DNA of 64,000 bases from Rhodobacteraceae bacterium M382 (GTDB lineage Bacteria > Pseudomonadota > Alphaproteobacteria > Rhodobacterales > Rhodobacteraceae). Within the stretch, counting starts at the first letter, position 1; every line of letters begins with the position of its first letter. The DNA lies in assembly GCA_025141015.1 (NCBI GenBank), contig CP081098.1:1308501-1372500 (forward strand). The letters run 5' to 3'. The notes under the pieces were generated by a model that was not told the DNA's origin, did no database searches, and worked only from the letters and a program-made list of their open reading frames with translations. Below are positions 9,516-19,079 of this stretch, piece after piece. The position numbers were made by a program, and so were the translations under genes.

Positions 9516-9680
9516 ATGGCTCTGCAACCAACTCATGAACTGCACAAACGCCGGTTCAGCCGCAATGTTGGCGTCGGTCTCACGCTCGTCGCCTTTATCG
9601 TGATTGTGTTCGGCCTGACCGTGGCCAAGGTCACATCGCCTGGTTTTTCCGTGTCTCAGGCCGCGTCGGAGCAAAAGTAA
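9516..9680 (+). CDS. Small single-pass membrane protein of the cta operon
   Basis: 54 residues (MALQPTHELHKRRFSRN...) with a basic N-terminus and one transmembrane helix (VGVGLTLVAFIVIVFGLTVAKV). It starts 2 bp after the ctaB stop and its TAA overlaps the ctaG ATG (TAATG). By position it matches the short reading frame between ctaB and ctaG in Paracoccus-type oxidase operons. A role in oxidase assembly is inferred from context only. Confidence 0.85.
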   Translation: MALQPTHELHKRRFSRNVGVGLTLVAFIVIVFGLTVAKVTSPGFSVSQAASEQK

Positions 9681-10255
9681 TGGCGTTGCAGGGTCCCCAG
9701 AAAACCGTAGTGCAATTGGTGGCTGTTGTTGTCACCATGGGCGCTTTGGCGTGGGCGTCCGTTCCGTTTTACGACTGGTTCTGCCGGGTCACCGGATTTG
9801 GCGGCGTCACTGGCGTTGCAACCAAAGGATCAGACGAGATCCTGACCAAGACGATCAAAGTGCGCTTTGACGCCTCCAAGGAACGTGATTTCCCATGGGA
9901 ATTCAAACCGGTCCAACGCGAGATGACCATCCGCATTGGTGAAACCGGGCTGGCCTTTTACGAGGCCTACAACCCCACCGACCGTCCCATTGCCGGGGCT
10001 GCGTCCTATAATGTGACGCCTTATTCGGCCGGGGGGTTCTTTGAGAAGATACAGTGTTTCTGCTTTAACGAGCAGATCCTGCAACCGGGGGAGCGGGTGG
10101 AAATGCCTGTAACCTTCTTTGTCGACCCGGAAATCGTTGATGACCGGGACGGAAAATACGTGCATACGATCACGCTTTCGTACACGTTCTATGAAATTGA
10201 TCTGCCCGAGGGCTATGCCGCTCTTGATGGACAGACAGAAAACAAAATGAACTAA
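9680..10255 (+). CDS. ctaG: Cytochrome c oxidase assembly protein CtaG (Cox11)
   Basis: 191 residues with one N-terminal transmembrane helix (VVQLVAVVVTMGALAWASVPFYDWFC) and a periplasmic domain. The copper motif CFCFNEQ and the preceding conserved SYNVTPYSAGGFFEKIQ segment are present. Cox11 delivers copper to the CuB site of subunit I. Its ATG overlaps the stop of the small upstream gene, indicating translational coupling. Confidence 0.97.
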   Translation: MALQGPQKTVVQLVAVVVTMGALAWASVPFYDWFCRVTGFGGVTGVATKGSDEILTKTIKVRFDASKERDFPWEFKPVQREMTIRIGETGLAFYEAYNPTDRPIAGAASYNVTPYSAGGFFEKIQCFCFNEQILQPGERVEMPVTFFVDPEIVDDRDGKYVHTITLSYTFYEIDLPEGYAALDGQTENKMN

Positions 10256-10279
10256 GGCCGCTAGGTGAGGGACACTTGA

Positions 10280-11089
10280 ATGGCGCACGCTAAAAATCAC
10301 GATTTTCACATTCTGCCCCCGTCGATTCTGCCCTTTATGGGCGCGTTGGGTGGCTTCATCATGCTGTTTGGCGCAGTCATGTGGATGCACGATATCACCC
10401 CCTACATGTTCTGGATCGGCCTCGCGATGGTCCTGTATGTCATGTATGACTGGTGGTCCAAAGTTGTCGCTGAAAGCAAGATCGGCGATCACACCAAAGT
10501 GGTCCGTATCGGCCTGCGCTATGGCTTCATCCTGTTTGTGATGTCCGAAGTCATGTTCTTTGTCGCCTGGTTCTGGTCGTTCTTCAAACACGCCATGTAC
10601 CCGATGGAGACCTATGCCGGCACCGAATATGTCGCGCCTTATATCCTGCCGGTGGATCCATTCCACCTGCCGCTGATCAATACGCTGATCCTGCTGTTGT
10701 CGGGCTGTGCCGTAACCTGGGCACACCACGCGCTGGTACATGGCAATGACCGCAAGGCATTGGTTCAGGGTCTGACCATCGGCATTCTGCTGGGCATCGC
10801 ATTCACCGGGCTGCAGGCGTATGAATACGCACACCTGCTGCACGAAGGGTGGCAGTTCGGCGGGGACGAATTCTATTCGAACTTCTTTATGGCCACGGGT
10901 TTCCACGGCTTCCACGTTCTGATCGGGACTATCTTTCTGATCGTCTGCCTGATCCGTGCAATGAAGGGTGATTTCACCCCTGAACAGCACGTCGGTTTCG
11001 AGGCTGCTGCCTGGTACTGGCACTTTGTGGACGTTGTTTGGCTGTTCCTGTTCTTTGCTGTGTACCTGTGGGGCACTGCAGGTCTGTAA
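10280..11089 (+). CDS. ctaE: Cytochrome c oxidase subunit III
   Basis: 269 residues with about seven transmembrane helices. Family features include the N-terminal [47 protein letters not shown] and the C-terminal [22 protein letters not shown]. It is the third core subunit of the aa3 oxidase. It follows ctaG with a 24-bp gap containing GGTGAGGG as ribosome site. Confidence 0.98.
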   Translation: MAHAKNHDFHILPPSILPFMGALGGFIMLFGAVMWMHDITPYMFWIGLAMVLYVMYDWWSKVVAESKIGDHTKVVRIGLRYGFILFVMSEVMFFVAWFWSFFKHAMYPMETYAGTEYVAPYILPVDPFHLPLINTLILLLSGCAVTWAHHALVHGNDRKALVQGLTIGILLGIAFTGLQAYEYAHLLHEGWQFGGDEFYSNFFMATGFHGFHVLIGTIFLIVCLIRAMKGDFTPEQHVGFEAAAWYWHFVDVVWLFLFFAVYLWGTAGL

Positions 11090-11152
11090 TCGTGCGAATG
11101 TAACCGATACAGGATTGTAGTTGAAAAACACGATCCCGGTTGTCACAAGCAA

Positions 11153-11175
11153 GGCGCGCGGAAACCCCGCGCGCC
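11153..11175 (+). terminator. GC-rich hairpin after ctaE
   Basis: A 9-bp perfect stem GGCGCGCGG / CCGCGCGCC with a short A-rich loop, 64 bp past the ctaE stop and 25 bp before surf1. Only a weak T-rich tail (TTCTGCGTT) follows, so it is probably a partial terminator or a 3'-end stabiliser of the structural-gene message. Confidence 0.55.
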
Positions 11176-11199
11176 TTCTGCGTTATCAAGAGCCCGCAC

Positions 11200-11865
11200 A
11201 TGCGTCGTTTTCTATTCGTCATCTTTGGCCTGGTTGGTCTGGGTATCCTGCTGTCTCTGGGGACATGGCAGGTGCGCCGTCTGGCCTGGAAAGAGGCTGT
11301 GCTGTCCGAAATTGAAACCCGAATTGCTGCCGCGCCAGTTGCGTTGCCCATGACCCTGAACCCCGAAGCAGACCGGTATCTGCCTGTGCAGATCACGGGT
11401 GAATTGCTGGAGGGGGAAATTCACGTTCTGGTGTCTCTGAAACGGGTTGGTGCCGGGTATCGTGTCATTGCACCGATGGCGACTGGGGACCGGGTTATTC
11501 TCGTGGATCGCGGGTTTATCGATCTCGAAGACAAGGACACCCCGCGCACCCTGGGCGAGGTGGCGGTGACCGGCAATCTGCATTGGCCCCAGGAAATCGA
11601 CAGCTATACGCCGGATCCGGATTTTGACGCCAACATCTGGTTTGCCCGCGATGTGGACATGTTGTCGGCGGCATTGGGCACCGAACCTGTTCTGGTTATT
11701 GCGCGATCCAAAACAGACCCTGCGATCATGCCACTGCCTGTCAGCACGACAGGCATCCCGAATGACCACCTGCAATATGTCATCACCTGGTACGGGTTGG
11801 CCCTGGTTTGGGCGTCCATGATGACCTTTTTCTTCTGGCGCACCCGCGCCGCAAAAACGAGCTGA
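11200..11865 (+). CDS. surf1: SURF1 family cytochrome oxidase biogenesis protein
   Basis: I chose the ATG at 11200 (MRRFLFVIFGLVGLGILLSLGTWQVRRLAWKE) because the in-frame upstream part covers the hairpin at 11153-11175. The 221-residue protein has the SURF1 layout: one N-terminal and one C-terminal membrane helix (LQYVITWYGLALVWASMMTFFFW) enclosing a periplasmic domain with ILVDRGFIDL. SURF1 delivers heme A to the oxidase. The gene ends 11 bp before thrC. Confidence 0.95.
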   Translation: MRRFLFVIFGLVGLGILLSLGTWQVRRLAWKEAVLSEIETRIAAAPVALPMTLNPEADRYLPVQITGELLEGEIHVLVSLKRVGAGYRVIAPMATGDRVILVDRGFIDLEDKDTPRTLGEVAVTGNLHWPQEIDSYTPDPDFDANIWFARDVDMLSAALGTEPVLVIARSKTDPAIMPLPVSTTGIPNDHLQYVITWYGLALVWASMMTFFFWRTRAAKTS

Positions 11866-11876
11866 GAGTTGAACCG

Positions 11877-13262
11877 ATGAAATACATCTCGACCCGGGGC
11901 CAAGCGCCCGAGCTGACATTCGAAGAGGCCATGCTGACCGGGCTGGCCCGCGACGGGGGGCTGTATGTCCCGGCAGAGATCCCGCAGATGTCCAAGGGTG
12001 ACATCGCGGCGCTGGCCGGGCTCAGCTATGAGGACACCGCGTTCCGGGTGATGTGGCCGTTTGTCTCTGACAGCTTTACCGAAGAAGAATTCCGTGGCTG
12101 TATCACCCGCGCCTATGCCGATTTTGGCCATGCGGCCCGCGCGCCCATGGTGCAACTGGCCCCGAACCACTTTCTGCTCGAACTGTTCCACGGCCCGACG
12201 CTGGCGTTCAAGGATTTCGCCATGCAGTTGATCGGTCAGCTGTTTCAGGTGGCGCTGAAACGGCGCGGTGAAACCGTGACCATCGTCGGCGCAACGTCGG
12301 GCGACACTGGATCGGCCGCGATCGAGGCGTTCCGGGGGCTGGACGCGGTCAACGTGTTTATCCTGTACCCGCATGGCCGCGTGTCCGAAGTGCAGCGTCG
12401 CCAGATGACCACGCCGGGTGACAGCAATGTGCATGCACTGGCAGTGGATGGAGATTTTGACGATTGCCAGGCCCGCGTCAAAGACATGTTCAACGACTTT
12501 GAGTTCCGCGATGGCGTCAAATTGGCTGGGGTGAATTCGATCAACTTTGCCCGGGTGCTGGCGCAGGTGGTCTATTACTTCTATTCTGCTGTGGCTTTGG
12601 GTGCGCCGGAACGCGAGGTGTCCTTTACCGTGCCCACCGGCAATTTCGGCGACATCTTTGCAGGCTTCATTGCCAAACAAATGGGGCTGCCGATTGATCG
12701 TCTGGTGGTTGCCACCAACCAGAACGACATTCTGCACCGCTGCCTGTCCGGGCAGGGCTATTTCAAGGGCGACACCATTCCGTCGATCAGCCCATCGATG
12801 GATATTCAGGTCAGCTCGAACTTTGAACGTGCGTTGTTCTATGCCTATGGCCGCGATGGTGCCGCCGTTGCGCAGCTGATGGATGAGCTGGGGCAGGGCG
12901 GGTTCAATGTCTCGCAAGGGGCGATGCAGGCGCTGTCCGAGGCCTATGATTCGGGGCGGTGTTCCGAGGACGAGACACTGGCCACCATCAAGGCCCAGAC
13001 CGCCGCATCGGGTGAATTGCTGTGCCCGCATTCGGCTGTGGGTGTCAAAGTCGCAGATGAGGTCCGCGGGAGCACGCCAATGGTGACTTTGGCCACGGCG
13101 CATCCGGCAAAATTCCCCGCTGCGGTGGAAAAAGCGTCCGGCGTGTATCCGGCTCTTCCCACGCGCATGGCAGATCTGTATGACAGGCCGGAACGGGTGA
13201 CCCGGATCGGCAGCGATCTGGCCACTCTCGAGGATCATATCAGAAAGACAATCGCGAATTGA
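11877..13262 (+). CDS. thrC: Threonine synthase
   Basis: 461 residues beginning MKYISTRGQAPELTFEEAML, the standard N-terminus of the long (fungal/proteobacterial) threonine synthases. The PLP lysine lies in HGPTLAFKDFAMQL, and TSGDTGSAAIEAF and VPTGNFGDIFAG bind the cofactor phosphate and substrate. It converts O-phosphohomoserine to threonine. Its stop overlaps the TTG start of the downstream peptidase. The thrC-peptidase pairing directly after surf1 is familiar from Rhodobacterales. Confidence 0.97.
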   Translation: MKYISTRGQAPELTFEEAMLTGLARDGGLYVPAEIPQMSKGDIAALAGLSYEDTAFRVMWPFVSDSFTEEEFRGCITRAYADFGHAARAPMVQLAPNHFLLELFHGPTLAFKDFAMQLIGQLFQVALKRRGETVTIVGATSGDTGSAAIEAFRGLDAVNVFILYPHGRVSEVQRRQMTTPGDSNVHALAVDGDFDDCQARVKDMFNDFEFRDGVKLAGVNSINFARVLAQVVYYFYSAVALGAPEREVSFTVPTGNFGDIFAGFIAKQMGLPIDRLVVATNQNDILHRCLSGQGYFKGDTIPSISPSMDIQVSSNFERALFYAYGRDGAAVAQLMDELGQGGFNVSQGAMQALSEAYDSGRCSEDETLATIKAQTAASGELLCPHSAVGVKVADEVRGSTPMVTLATAHPAKFPAAVEKASGVYPALPTRMADLYDRPERVTRIGSDLATLEDHIRKTIAN

Positions 13263-14524
13263 CAGTTCAGCACCACCAGCTTGCCAACGGGTTCCGCATC
13301 GTCACTGAACATATGCCGGGGCTGCAATCCGCAGCCATCGGTATCTGGGTGACAGCGGGCGGTCGGCACGAGCGGCTGGAACAAAACGGCATCGCCCATT
13401 TCCTGGAACATATGGCGTTCAAGGGCACGACCACCCGGTCGGCCCTGCAGATCGCCGAAGAGATCGAGGATGTGGGCGGCTATATCAACGCCTATACTTC
13501 GCGCGAGGTAACGGCCTATTACGCGCGGGTGTTGCAGGCGGATGTGCCGCTGGCGCTGGACGTGATTTCCGACATCCTGATGAATCCCATCTTTGACCCG
13601 CGCGAGATCGAGGTCGAACGCGGTGTGATCCTGCAGGAAATCGGTCAGGCCTATGACACGCCGGACGATGTGATCTTTGATTGGTTGCAGGAAGAAAGCT
13701 ATCGCGATCAGGCGTTGGGGCGGACCATTCTGGGCCCCTCTGAACGGGTGCGTGCGTTCAATCAGGCGGATCTGTCGGCGTTTATCAAAGAGCATTATGG
13801 CCCGGGTCAGATGATCCTGTCGGCTGCGGGTGCAGTGGATCACGACCAACTGGTCAAATTGGCCGAAGGTCTGTTTGGCGGTATGACACCCCGGCCCAGC
13901 CTGGTGGCCGATCCTGCCCGCTTTACCGGTGGGGGCGAGGCGCGTCACGAAAAGGATCTGGAACAGGCCCATTTCGCTTTGGCGTTCGAAAGCCCCGGGT
14001 ATCGCGACGACGAAATCTATACGGCGCAGATTTATTCCAGTGCCCTGGGTGGCGGCATGTCGAGCCGCCTGTTCCAGGAGGTGCGCGAACATCGCGGCCT
14101 GTGTTACACGATCTTTGCCCAGGCCGGTGCCTATGCGGATACCGGGACCACCACGATTTATGCCGGTACGTCGGCGGATCAGGTTGCTGAGCTGGCGGGG
14201 ATCACGATTGACGAGATGAAACGCGCCGCAGACGATATGTCGGACGAAGAAGTCGCCCGCGCCCGCGCCCAAATGAAGGCCGGGATGCTGATGGGGCTGG
14301 AAAGCCCGTCAAACCGCGCCGAACGTCTGGCGCGACTGGTGCAGATTTGGGGTCGCGTGCCCGATCTGACCGAAACAATCGCCCGGATTGACGCGGTGAC
14401 CACACAGGACGTGCGTCAATTTGCGGAACGGATCGCGACACAGGCCCCAGCGGCTTTGGCGCTGTATGGTCCGGTGTCACAGGCACCGACATTGGCGCAA
14501 CTGCAGGAGAGGCGTGCGGCCTGA
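13259..14524 (+). CDS. M16 family zinc peptidase (processing-peptidase-like)
   Basis: 421 residues starting at TTG 13259, which overlaps the thrC stop. The inverted zinc motif HFLEH (H47, E50, H51) is followed by the distal glutamate region in EVERGVILQEIGQAYD. The C-terminal half has ALGGGMSSRLFQEVREHRGLCYTI, typical of the mitochondrial-processing-peptidase beta-like subgroup. No signal peptide is seen, so it probably acts in the cytoplasm. Its stop overlaps the next ATG (TGATG). Confidence 0.93.
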   Translation: MTVQHHQLANGFRIVTEHMPGLQSAAIGIWVTAGGRHERLEQNGIAHFLEHMAFKGTTTRSALQIAEEIEDVGGYINAYTSREVTAYYARVLQADVPLALDVISDILMNPIFDPREIEVERGVILQEIGQAYDTPDDVIFDWLQEESYRDQALGRTILGPSERVRAFNQADLSAFIKEHYGPGQMILSAAGAVDHDQLVKLAEGLFGGMTPRPSLVADPARFTGGGEARHEKDLEQAHFALAFESPGYRDDEIYTAQIYSSALGGGMSSRLFQEVREHRGLCYTIFAQAGAYADTGTTTIYAGTSADQVAELAGITIDEMKRAADDMSDEEVARARAQMKAGMLMGLESPSNRAERLARLVQIWGRVPDLTETIARIDAVTTQDVRQFAERIATQAPAALALYGPVSQAPTLAQLQERRAA

Positions 14525-15108
14525 TGCTTCTTGGCAAGCGCAAGATCCGGGTCGAAACCGAGAGGCTGACTTTGCGGCCTCCGGTTCATTCGGATTTTCG
14601 CGACTGGGCCAATCTGCGGCTGGACAGCCAGGCGTTCTTGACGCCTTGGGAGCCCAGCTGGGCCGCCGATCATCTCACGCGCAAATCTTTTACCAATCGG
14701 GTCTATTGGGCGCAGAGGTCGATTTCAAATGGGTCGGCCGTGCCGCTGTTCCTGTTTCGGCGCAGCGATGAACAACTGATCGGGGCCATAACGCTGGACA
14801 ATATTCGACGCGGCCCGGCCCAGGCCGGGACGCTGGGCTATTGGATCGGGCAACGCCATGCGCGCCAAGGATATATGCGCGAAGCAATCGAAGCGGTCCT
14901 GCATCACGCCTTTACCAAACTGGACCTGAGCCGCGCCGAAGCGGCCTGTCTGCCGGAAAATCAGGCCTCGCGCGGGGTGCTGGAAAAATCAGGGTTCAAA
15001 TACGAAGGCGTGGCGCAATCCTATTTGCAGATCAACGGCCGCTGGCGCACCCATGTGCTGTATGCGGCCCTGCGCAGCGATCGGCGCGGGCGTACGGGCG
15101 CTGGTTAA
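14524..15108 (+). CDS. GNAT N-acetyltransferase, RimJ-like
   Basis: 194 residues. The N-terminal KIRVETERLTLRPPVHSDFRDWANLR and the acetyl-CoA part GYWIGQRHARQGYMREAIEAVLHHAF place it in the RimJ/RimL group of GNAT enzymes. These acetylate N-terminal amines of ribosomal or other proteins. Translationally coupled to the M16 peptidase. The specific substrate is unknown. Confidence 0.9.
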   Translation: MLLGKRKIRVETERLTLRPPVHSDFRDWANLRLDSQAFLTPWEPSWAADHLTRKSFTNRVYWAQRSISNGSAVPLFLFRRSDEQLIGAITLDNIRRGPAQAGTLGYWIGQRHARQGYMREAIEAVLHHAFTKLDLSRAEAACLPENQASRGVLEKSGFKYEGVAQSYLQINGRWRTHVLYAALRSDRRGRTGAG

Positions 15109-15271
15109 GCGTTATTTGGCACGCGCGCGGCCTGTCTCTGCCCGATGATCTGCCTGACACCAAAACAGCGACCAACGGCAAACTCGGGGATACGTGCGGT
15201 CACTGCACGAGAATGGCTGTCAGCCCTTTAGAGGGCTTGTGATAGGCGTTGGGCTCGGGCATGAAAACGGT

Positions 15272-16693
15272 ATGATATTGAACCCGGCAGATGAAGGCTT
15301 TGCCGCGCGGCTGCGCGGACAACTGCCTGAAGACATTCTTTCGCCCCCTACGGCGGGCTATCTCGAAGAGCCACGCGGCGTCTATTTTGGGCAGGGTGGA
15401 TTGTTGGCGCGTCCTCGTACGACGCAACAGGTGGCCTCTCTGATACGCGCAGCACATGCGGCCAGGGTCGCAGTGGTCCCCTTTGGTGGCGGCACGGGTT
15501 TGGTTGGCGGTCAGGTGATGCCGAACGCGGCCCCTTTGATCGTCTCGTTGGAGCGGATGAACAAGATACGAAGCGTACATCCGTCGGAGAATGTGCTGAT
15601 CGCCGAAGCAGGCGCGGTTCTGGCCGAGGTGCAGCAGGCCGCGCTGGATCAGGATCGGCTGTTTCCCCTGTCACTGGCCGCCGAAGGGTCCTGTCGTATC
15701 GGCGGCAATCTGGCCACCAACGCAGGGGGTGTGAATGTGTTGCGGTATGGCAATGCACGTGACTTGTGTCTGGGGCTCGAAGCCGTGCTGCCCGATGGGC
15801 GGATCTGGAACGGGTTGACGCGGCTACGCAAGGACAACACCGGCTATGATTTGCGCAACCTTCTGGTTGGGTCCGAGGGCACATTGGGGATCATCACCGC
15901 AACCGCGTTAAAGCTGTATCCGGTGCCGGCAGAACGTGGCACAGCGATTTTGACCGTGACCTCACCAGCTGCAGCTTTGCAGCTGCTATCCATGGCGCGG
16001 GGGCGGGTAGGCGAGGCGGTCAGCGCCTTTGAGCTGATCCATGCGCAAGGCCTGGCCTTTCTGCAAGAGACCGTTCCAGAGGTACGACACCCGTTTGACA
16101 CGGCACCAGAATGGTCGGTGTTGATCGAGTTGGGGCTGACAGAGGGACAGCATGCCGCAACGGCACTGGAGGAGCTGTTTAGCCAGGCCTTTGAGGCGGG
16201 GGTTGTGCAGGACGGTGTGATTGCCCAATCCGAAGCGCAGCGCCGCGACCTGTGGAATATCCGTGAACATATTCCTGTTGCAAACAAACGGGTCGGATCT
16301 GTGTCGAGCCATGACATTTCGATCCCGATCAGCGCGATTCCGGACTTTATTGACCGCGGGCGGACGCGGATTGCCGAATTGGGGACCTTCCGGATCAACT
16401 GTTTTGGCCACCTAGGCGACGGCAATCTGCATTACAACGTGTTTCCGCCAAAGGGACACAACCGGGCAGAATATGCAGAGCAAAAGCCTGTGGTGCAGCA
16501 GGCGATCCACGACCTGGTGCATGAGTTCGACGGATCAATCAGCGCCGAACACGGCATCGGGCGGCTCAAGGCCGAAGATCTGGTGCGCTATGGTGATCCG
16601 GTGCGGCTGGCGGCGATGCAGTCGATCAAGACGGTACTGGACCCGCATGGAATCATGAATCCCGGCGCAGTGTTGAAACCTGCCGGGACCTGA
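15272..16693 (+). CDS. FAD-binding oxidoreductase, GlcD/D-2-hydroxyacid dehydrogenase type
   Basis: 473 residues from ATG 15272 (MILNPADEGFAARLRGQLPED); the frame is open further upstream, but that part is poorly conserved in character. The PCMH-type FAD domain shows VVPFGGGTGLVGGQV and SCRIGGNLATNAGGVNVLRYGNARDLCLGLE. The C-terminal domain has NCFGHLGDGNLHYN and SAEHGIGRLKAEDL, which carry the metal/substrate histidines of D-lactate and D-2-hydroxyglutarate dehydrogenases. The exact hydroxyacid is not predictable. It ends 24 bp before the convergent apt. Confidence 0.93.
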   Translation: MILNPADEGFAARLRGQLPEDILSPPTAGYLEEPRGVYFGQGGLLARPRTTQQVASLIRAAHAARVAVVPFGGGTGLVGGQVMPNAAPLIVSLERMNKIRSVHPSENVLIAEAGAVLAEVQQAALDQDRLFPLSLAAEGSCRIGGNLATNAGGVNVLRYGNARDLCLGLEAVLPDGRIWNGLTRLRKDNTGYDLRNLLVGSEGTLGIITATALKLYPVPAERGTAILTVTSPAAALQLLSMARGRVGEAVSAFELIHAQGLAFLQETVPEVRHPFDTAPEWSVLIELGLTEGQHAATALEELFSQAFEAGVVQDGVIAQSEAQRRDLWNIREHIPVANKRVGSVSSHDISIPISAIPDFIDRGRTRIAELGTFRINCFGHLGDGNLHYNVFPPKGHNRAEYAEQKPVVQQAIHDLVHEFDGSISAEHGIGRLKAEDLVRYGDPVRLAAMQSIKTVLDPHGIMNPGAVLKPAGT

Positions 16694-16717
16694 ACCATTC
16701 TGTCGCGGCGAAAGAGG

Positions 16718-17257
16718 TTATTCGCCCTCGAATTCGCACAGGACATGTACGTCCATTCCCATGTCTTCGAGTACCTTGCGCCCGCCCAGATCCGGCAGAT
16801 CGACAATAAAGGCACAAGATATGATTTCGCCGCCCAGGCGTTCGATCAGCTTGATTCCCGCCGACGCTGTGCCGCCCGTGGCCAGCAGATCATCGACCAC
16901 CAGGATCTTTTCGCCGGGTTGAATCGCGTCATCATGGATTTCGACAATCGCTTCGCCGTATTCCAGCTTGTACTCTTGGCTGATGGTGGTGCCCGGCAGC
17001 TTGCCCTTTTTGCGGATCGGTACAAACCCAACGCTCAGCTGATGCGCAATGGCACCGCCCAGGATAAATCCGCGGGCTTCCAGTCCCACCACCTTGTCGA
17101 TGCGTTCGCCCGCATAGGGGTGCAGCATCTGGTCGATGGCCATGCGAAAACCGCGCGGGTCCGAGAACAGGGTGGTCACATCGCGAAACAGAATTCCTTC
17201 GTGTGGAAAATCGACAATGGTCCGGATGTAATCCTGAACGGTTTTTCTTTTGGGCAT
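16718..17257 (-). CDS. apt: Adenine phosphoribosyltransferase
   Basis: 179 residues starting [26 protein letters not shown] at 17257. The frame is open to 17629, but only this start gives the family length. The PRPP-binding motif is [16 protein letters not shown], preceded by [17 protein letters not shown] and [12 protein letters not shown]. It salvages adenine to AMP. The upstream 17258-17508 interval contains no gene I can support. Confidence 0.97.
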   Translation of the reverse strand: MPKRKTVQDYIRTIVDFPHEGILFRDVTTLFSDPRGFRMAIDQMLHPYAGERIDKVVGLEARGFILGGAIAHQLSVGFVPIRKKGKLPGTTISQEYKLEYGEAIVEIHDDAIQPGEKILVVDDLLATGGTASAGIKLIERLGGEIISCAFIVDLPDLGGRKVLEDMGMDVHVLCEFEGE

Positions 17258-17508
17258 TTGCAAGACTCCCGATCTGACCAGAGCCCGCGATGACCCGGTT
17301 ATGGTGAAACATTCCGAACGGCCGCGCGCCCAGAGCAACCCGGGCGGTTTCGCCGATGTCGGCCAATGTTGCAAGGGCCAAGTGGGTGACGGTCGCGTGT
17401 CGTGAGGCATCGGGTCGCAGCGGTCGGCAGGAATATCAGGCCGGTCGACACATGCAGGACATTGTATGTACACTTGCGCCTGTAGGACAGGGGCCGAGGC
17501 CGGATAGA

Positions 17509-17685
17509 ATGGGCAAGACGGACGGAAAACCAGGGCGCAAGAAAGACAGCCAGTTGGTTCTGAGGCTGGACAAGGCCGAACGTGACGCCTTTGTCGATCT
17601 GTGCAAGGCGCGCGACACCAGCGCGGCACGGGAAATCCGGCGCTTTATGCGCCAGTTTGTAAAACAGCACAGCAAGGGCAACTGA
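17509..17685 (+). CDS. Small basic protein, possible ribbon-helix-helix DNA-binding protein
   Basis: 58 residues from ATG 17509: [20 protein letters not shown], then [20 protein letters not shown] and [11 protein letters not shown] short strand (QLVLRLD) followed by two helices separated by a turn resembles the CopG/Arc ribbon-helix-helix fold, and the protein is strongly basic. In-frame ATGs further upstream exist but precede low-complexity sequence. It converges with the membrane protein gene 4 bp downstream. Function not known. Confidence 0.65.
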   Translation: MGKTDGKPGRKKDSQLVLRLDKAERDAFVDLCKARDTSAAREIRRFMRQFVKQHSKGN

Positions 17686-17689
17686 GCCG

Positions 17690-18691
17690 TCACCCGGCCA
17701 GTTTGCGCATCAGGGTTTCCAGCGGCCCGCGCGATGCCAAAAGGGTCCAGATCCGGGCATATACCGCACATAAGGCACAAAACAGCAGGCTATAGACAAA
17801 TATGGTTTTGGTCCCCAAAGAGCCGTCCAACAGTCCCAGTGCCTCGAGAATGCCCATCCCGACAAGGATATGCAGCACATACAGCGTCAGCGCCTGGCGA
17901 CCGGGGGGTGTCATCCAACCTGCAATGCCCAGCCGGTCCAATAGCGGTGCGGCCCATAGGGTCAGGCCAATCATAGCAGCGGCACTGCCAGAGGCAGACA
18001 GGATGTAGAACGGGCCTGGTGGGATGGCGGTCGCATTTAGCACGTCTATCAATTCGGGATCGGTGGTGATCCAGCCGGGGATCAGGCCCAGAACCGCAAC
18101 CAGCGTCCCGCCTGCGATCAGCCGCATCTGCGTCGCTCTGGTGCCAAGCTGCAACCGTCCGATCCCAAGACCGACCAGCAGGAAACAGATCCAGGGAAAA
18201 ACCGGATGCCAGCCATTGAAGAAGGTATGGCGCAGGAAACCGGTCACGGTCCAGAAGTCGGAATAGCTGTAGGTGTCCCAGTTCCACCCGGCCTCGTAAT
18301 CCAGGATGACCAGCGCCAGAACGCTGACAAACAAAATGGCGGTGATGCTGATCCAAAGGTTGCGGTTGTTCATTGGGACAAAGGGTAGGGCAACGACAAA
18401 GTAAACCGCATAGAAATGCAAAATGTCGGCGTCAAAGATGGTGAGATTGGCCAGCCCAATGACAAACAGAAAAGCCGCGCGGCGTAAAACGGTTGCGGTG
18501 TCGGAGCGGGCCAGTGTCAGGCCAATCCCTGCGAGAATGACAAACAGCGCCGCGGCGCGCCCTTCGAGCATTGTGGTCAGGGTCGAGAACAGATCGTCCT
18601 GCGGGGTCACGTTGGCCGCGATGCGAAAATTGACCAGCACCATGCCGCAAAAAGCCAGAAACCGGGCAATGTCGAGGCCGGATAGACGCAT
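17690..18691 (-). CDS. Polytopic membrane protein, YeiB/DUF418-DUF1624-like
   Basis: 333 residues with about nine hydrophobic helices. It opens with MRLSGLDIARFLAFCGMVLVNF, the conserved start of the YeiB-like and acyltransferase-like membrane families (xDxARxxAxxGMVLVN), and has GRAAALFVILAGIGLTL. The C-terminal segment TPPGRQALTLYVLHILVGMG matches the DUF418 pattern GRxALTxYxxH. Transport or acyl transfer has been suggested for relatives, but function is unproven. Confidence 0.8.
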   Translation of the reverse strand: MRLSGLDIARFLAFCGMVLVNFRIAANVTPQDDLFSTLTTMLEGRAAALFVILAGIGLTLARSDTATVLRRAAFLFVIGLANLTIFDADILHFYAVYFVVALPFVPMNNRNLWISITAILFVSVLALVILDYEAGWNWDTYSYSDFWTVTGFLRHTFFNGWHPVFPWICFLLVGLGIGRLQLGTRATQMRLIAGGTLVAVLGLIPGWITTDPELIDVLNATAIPPGPFYILSASGSAAAMIGLTLWAAPLLDRLGIAGWMTPPGRQALTLYVLHILVGMGILEALGLLDGSLGTKTIFVYSLLFCALCAVYARIWTLLASRGPLETLMRKLAG

Positions 18692-18949
18692 GCAGGTGTC
18701 CCTCTGTTGTGTCGAATATGATCTGGTAGTTGGATGCTGGATCGTAAAGGCTGCGCCCGAACCAGGATGGAATCACACCAATTATTGCTGCACAAATGCA
18801 CCACTTGCAGGGTCTCGACGCGGTAAATGAGTGGGGAAACCGGCTTGCAAAGTTAAAAAACCGTAAATGCCCGCTCTTGGGAGACGGGTGGTTCGGTGGC
18901 AGGTTTGATTTGTGGTATTTGGGGATCACCTATTTGAGGAGATCCTATT

Positions 18950-19069
18950 ATGAAAATTGTAACTTTGGTCTTTTGTACCCTGTTCACTCTGGCTCCCGTG
19001 GTATCGGTGGCCGGCCCATGCCCCGTTGGTTACTATAATTGCGGCGGCAATCTTTGTTGTCCAAATTGA
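18950..19069 (+). CDS. Secreted cysteine-rich micropeptide
   Basis: A 39-codon gene with a strong site (TGAGGAGATCC) 7 bp before ATG. The product has a textbook signal peptide (MKIVTLVFCTLFTLAPVVSVA). The predicted mature peptide is GPCPVGYYNCGGNLCCPN: 18 residues with four cysteines in a C-x6-C-x4-CC pattern, rich in Gly/Pro/Asn. Two disulfides or metal binding are possible. The stop lies 10 bp before the next gene, with its own GGGTGGGG site, so they are probably one operon. I do not recognise the family. Confidence 0.7.
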   Translation: MKIVTLVFCTLFTLAPVVSVAGPCPVGYYNCGGNLCCPN

Positions 19070-19079
19070 GGGTGGGGTT

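Noticed and set aside
9830-11152. 440-codon open frame on the minus strand
   Set aside because: It lies opposite ctaG and ctaE, both with strong family motifs. The antisense product is His/Gln/Arg-rich and resembles nothing known.
11604-13238. 544-codon minus-strand frame
   Set aside because: Opposite surf1 and thrC; long antisense frames are expected at this GC content.
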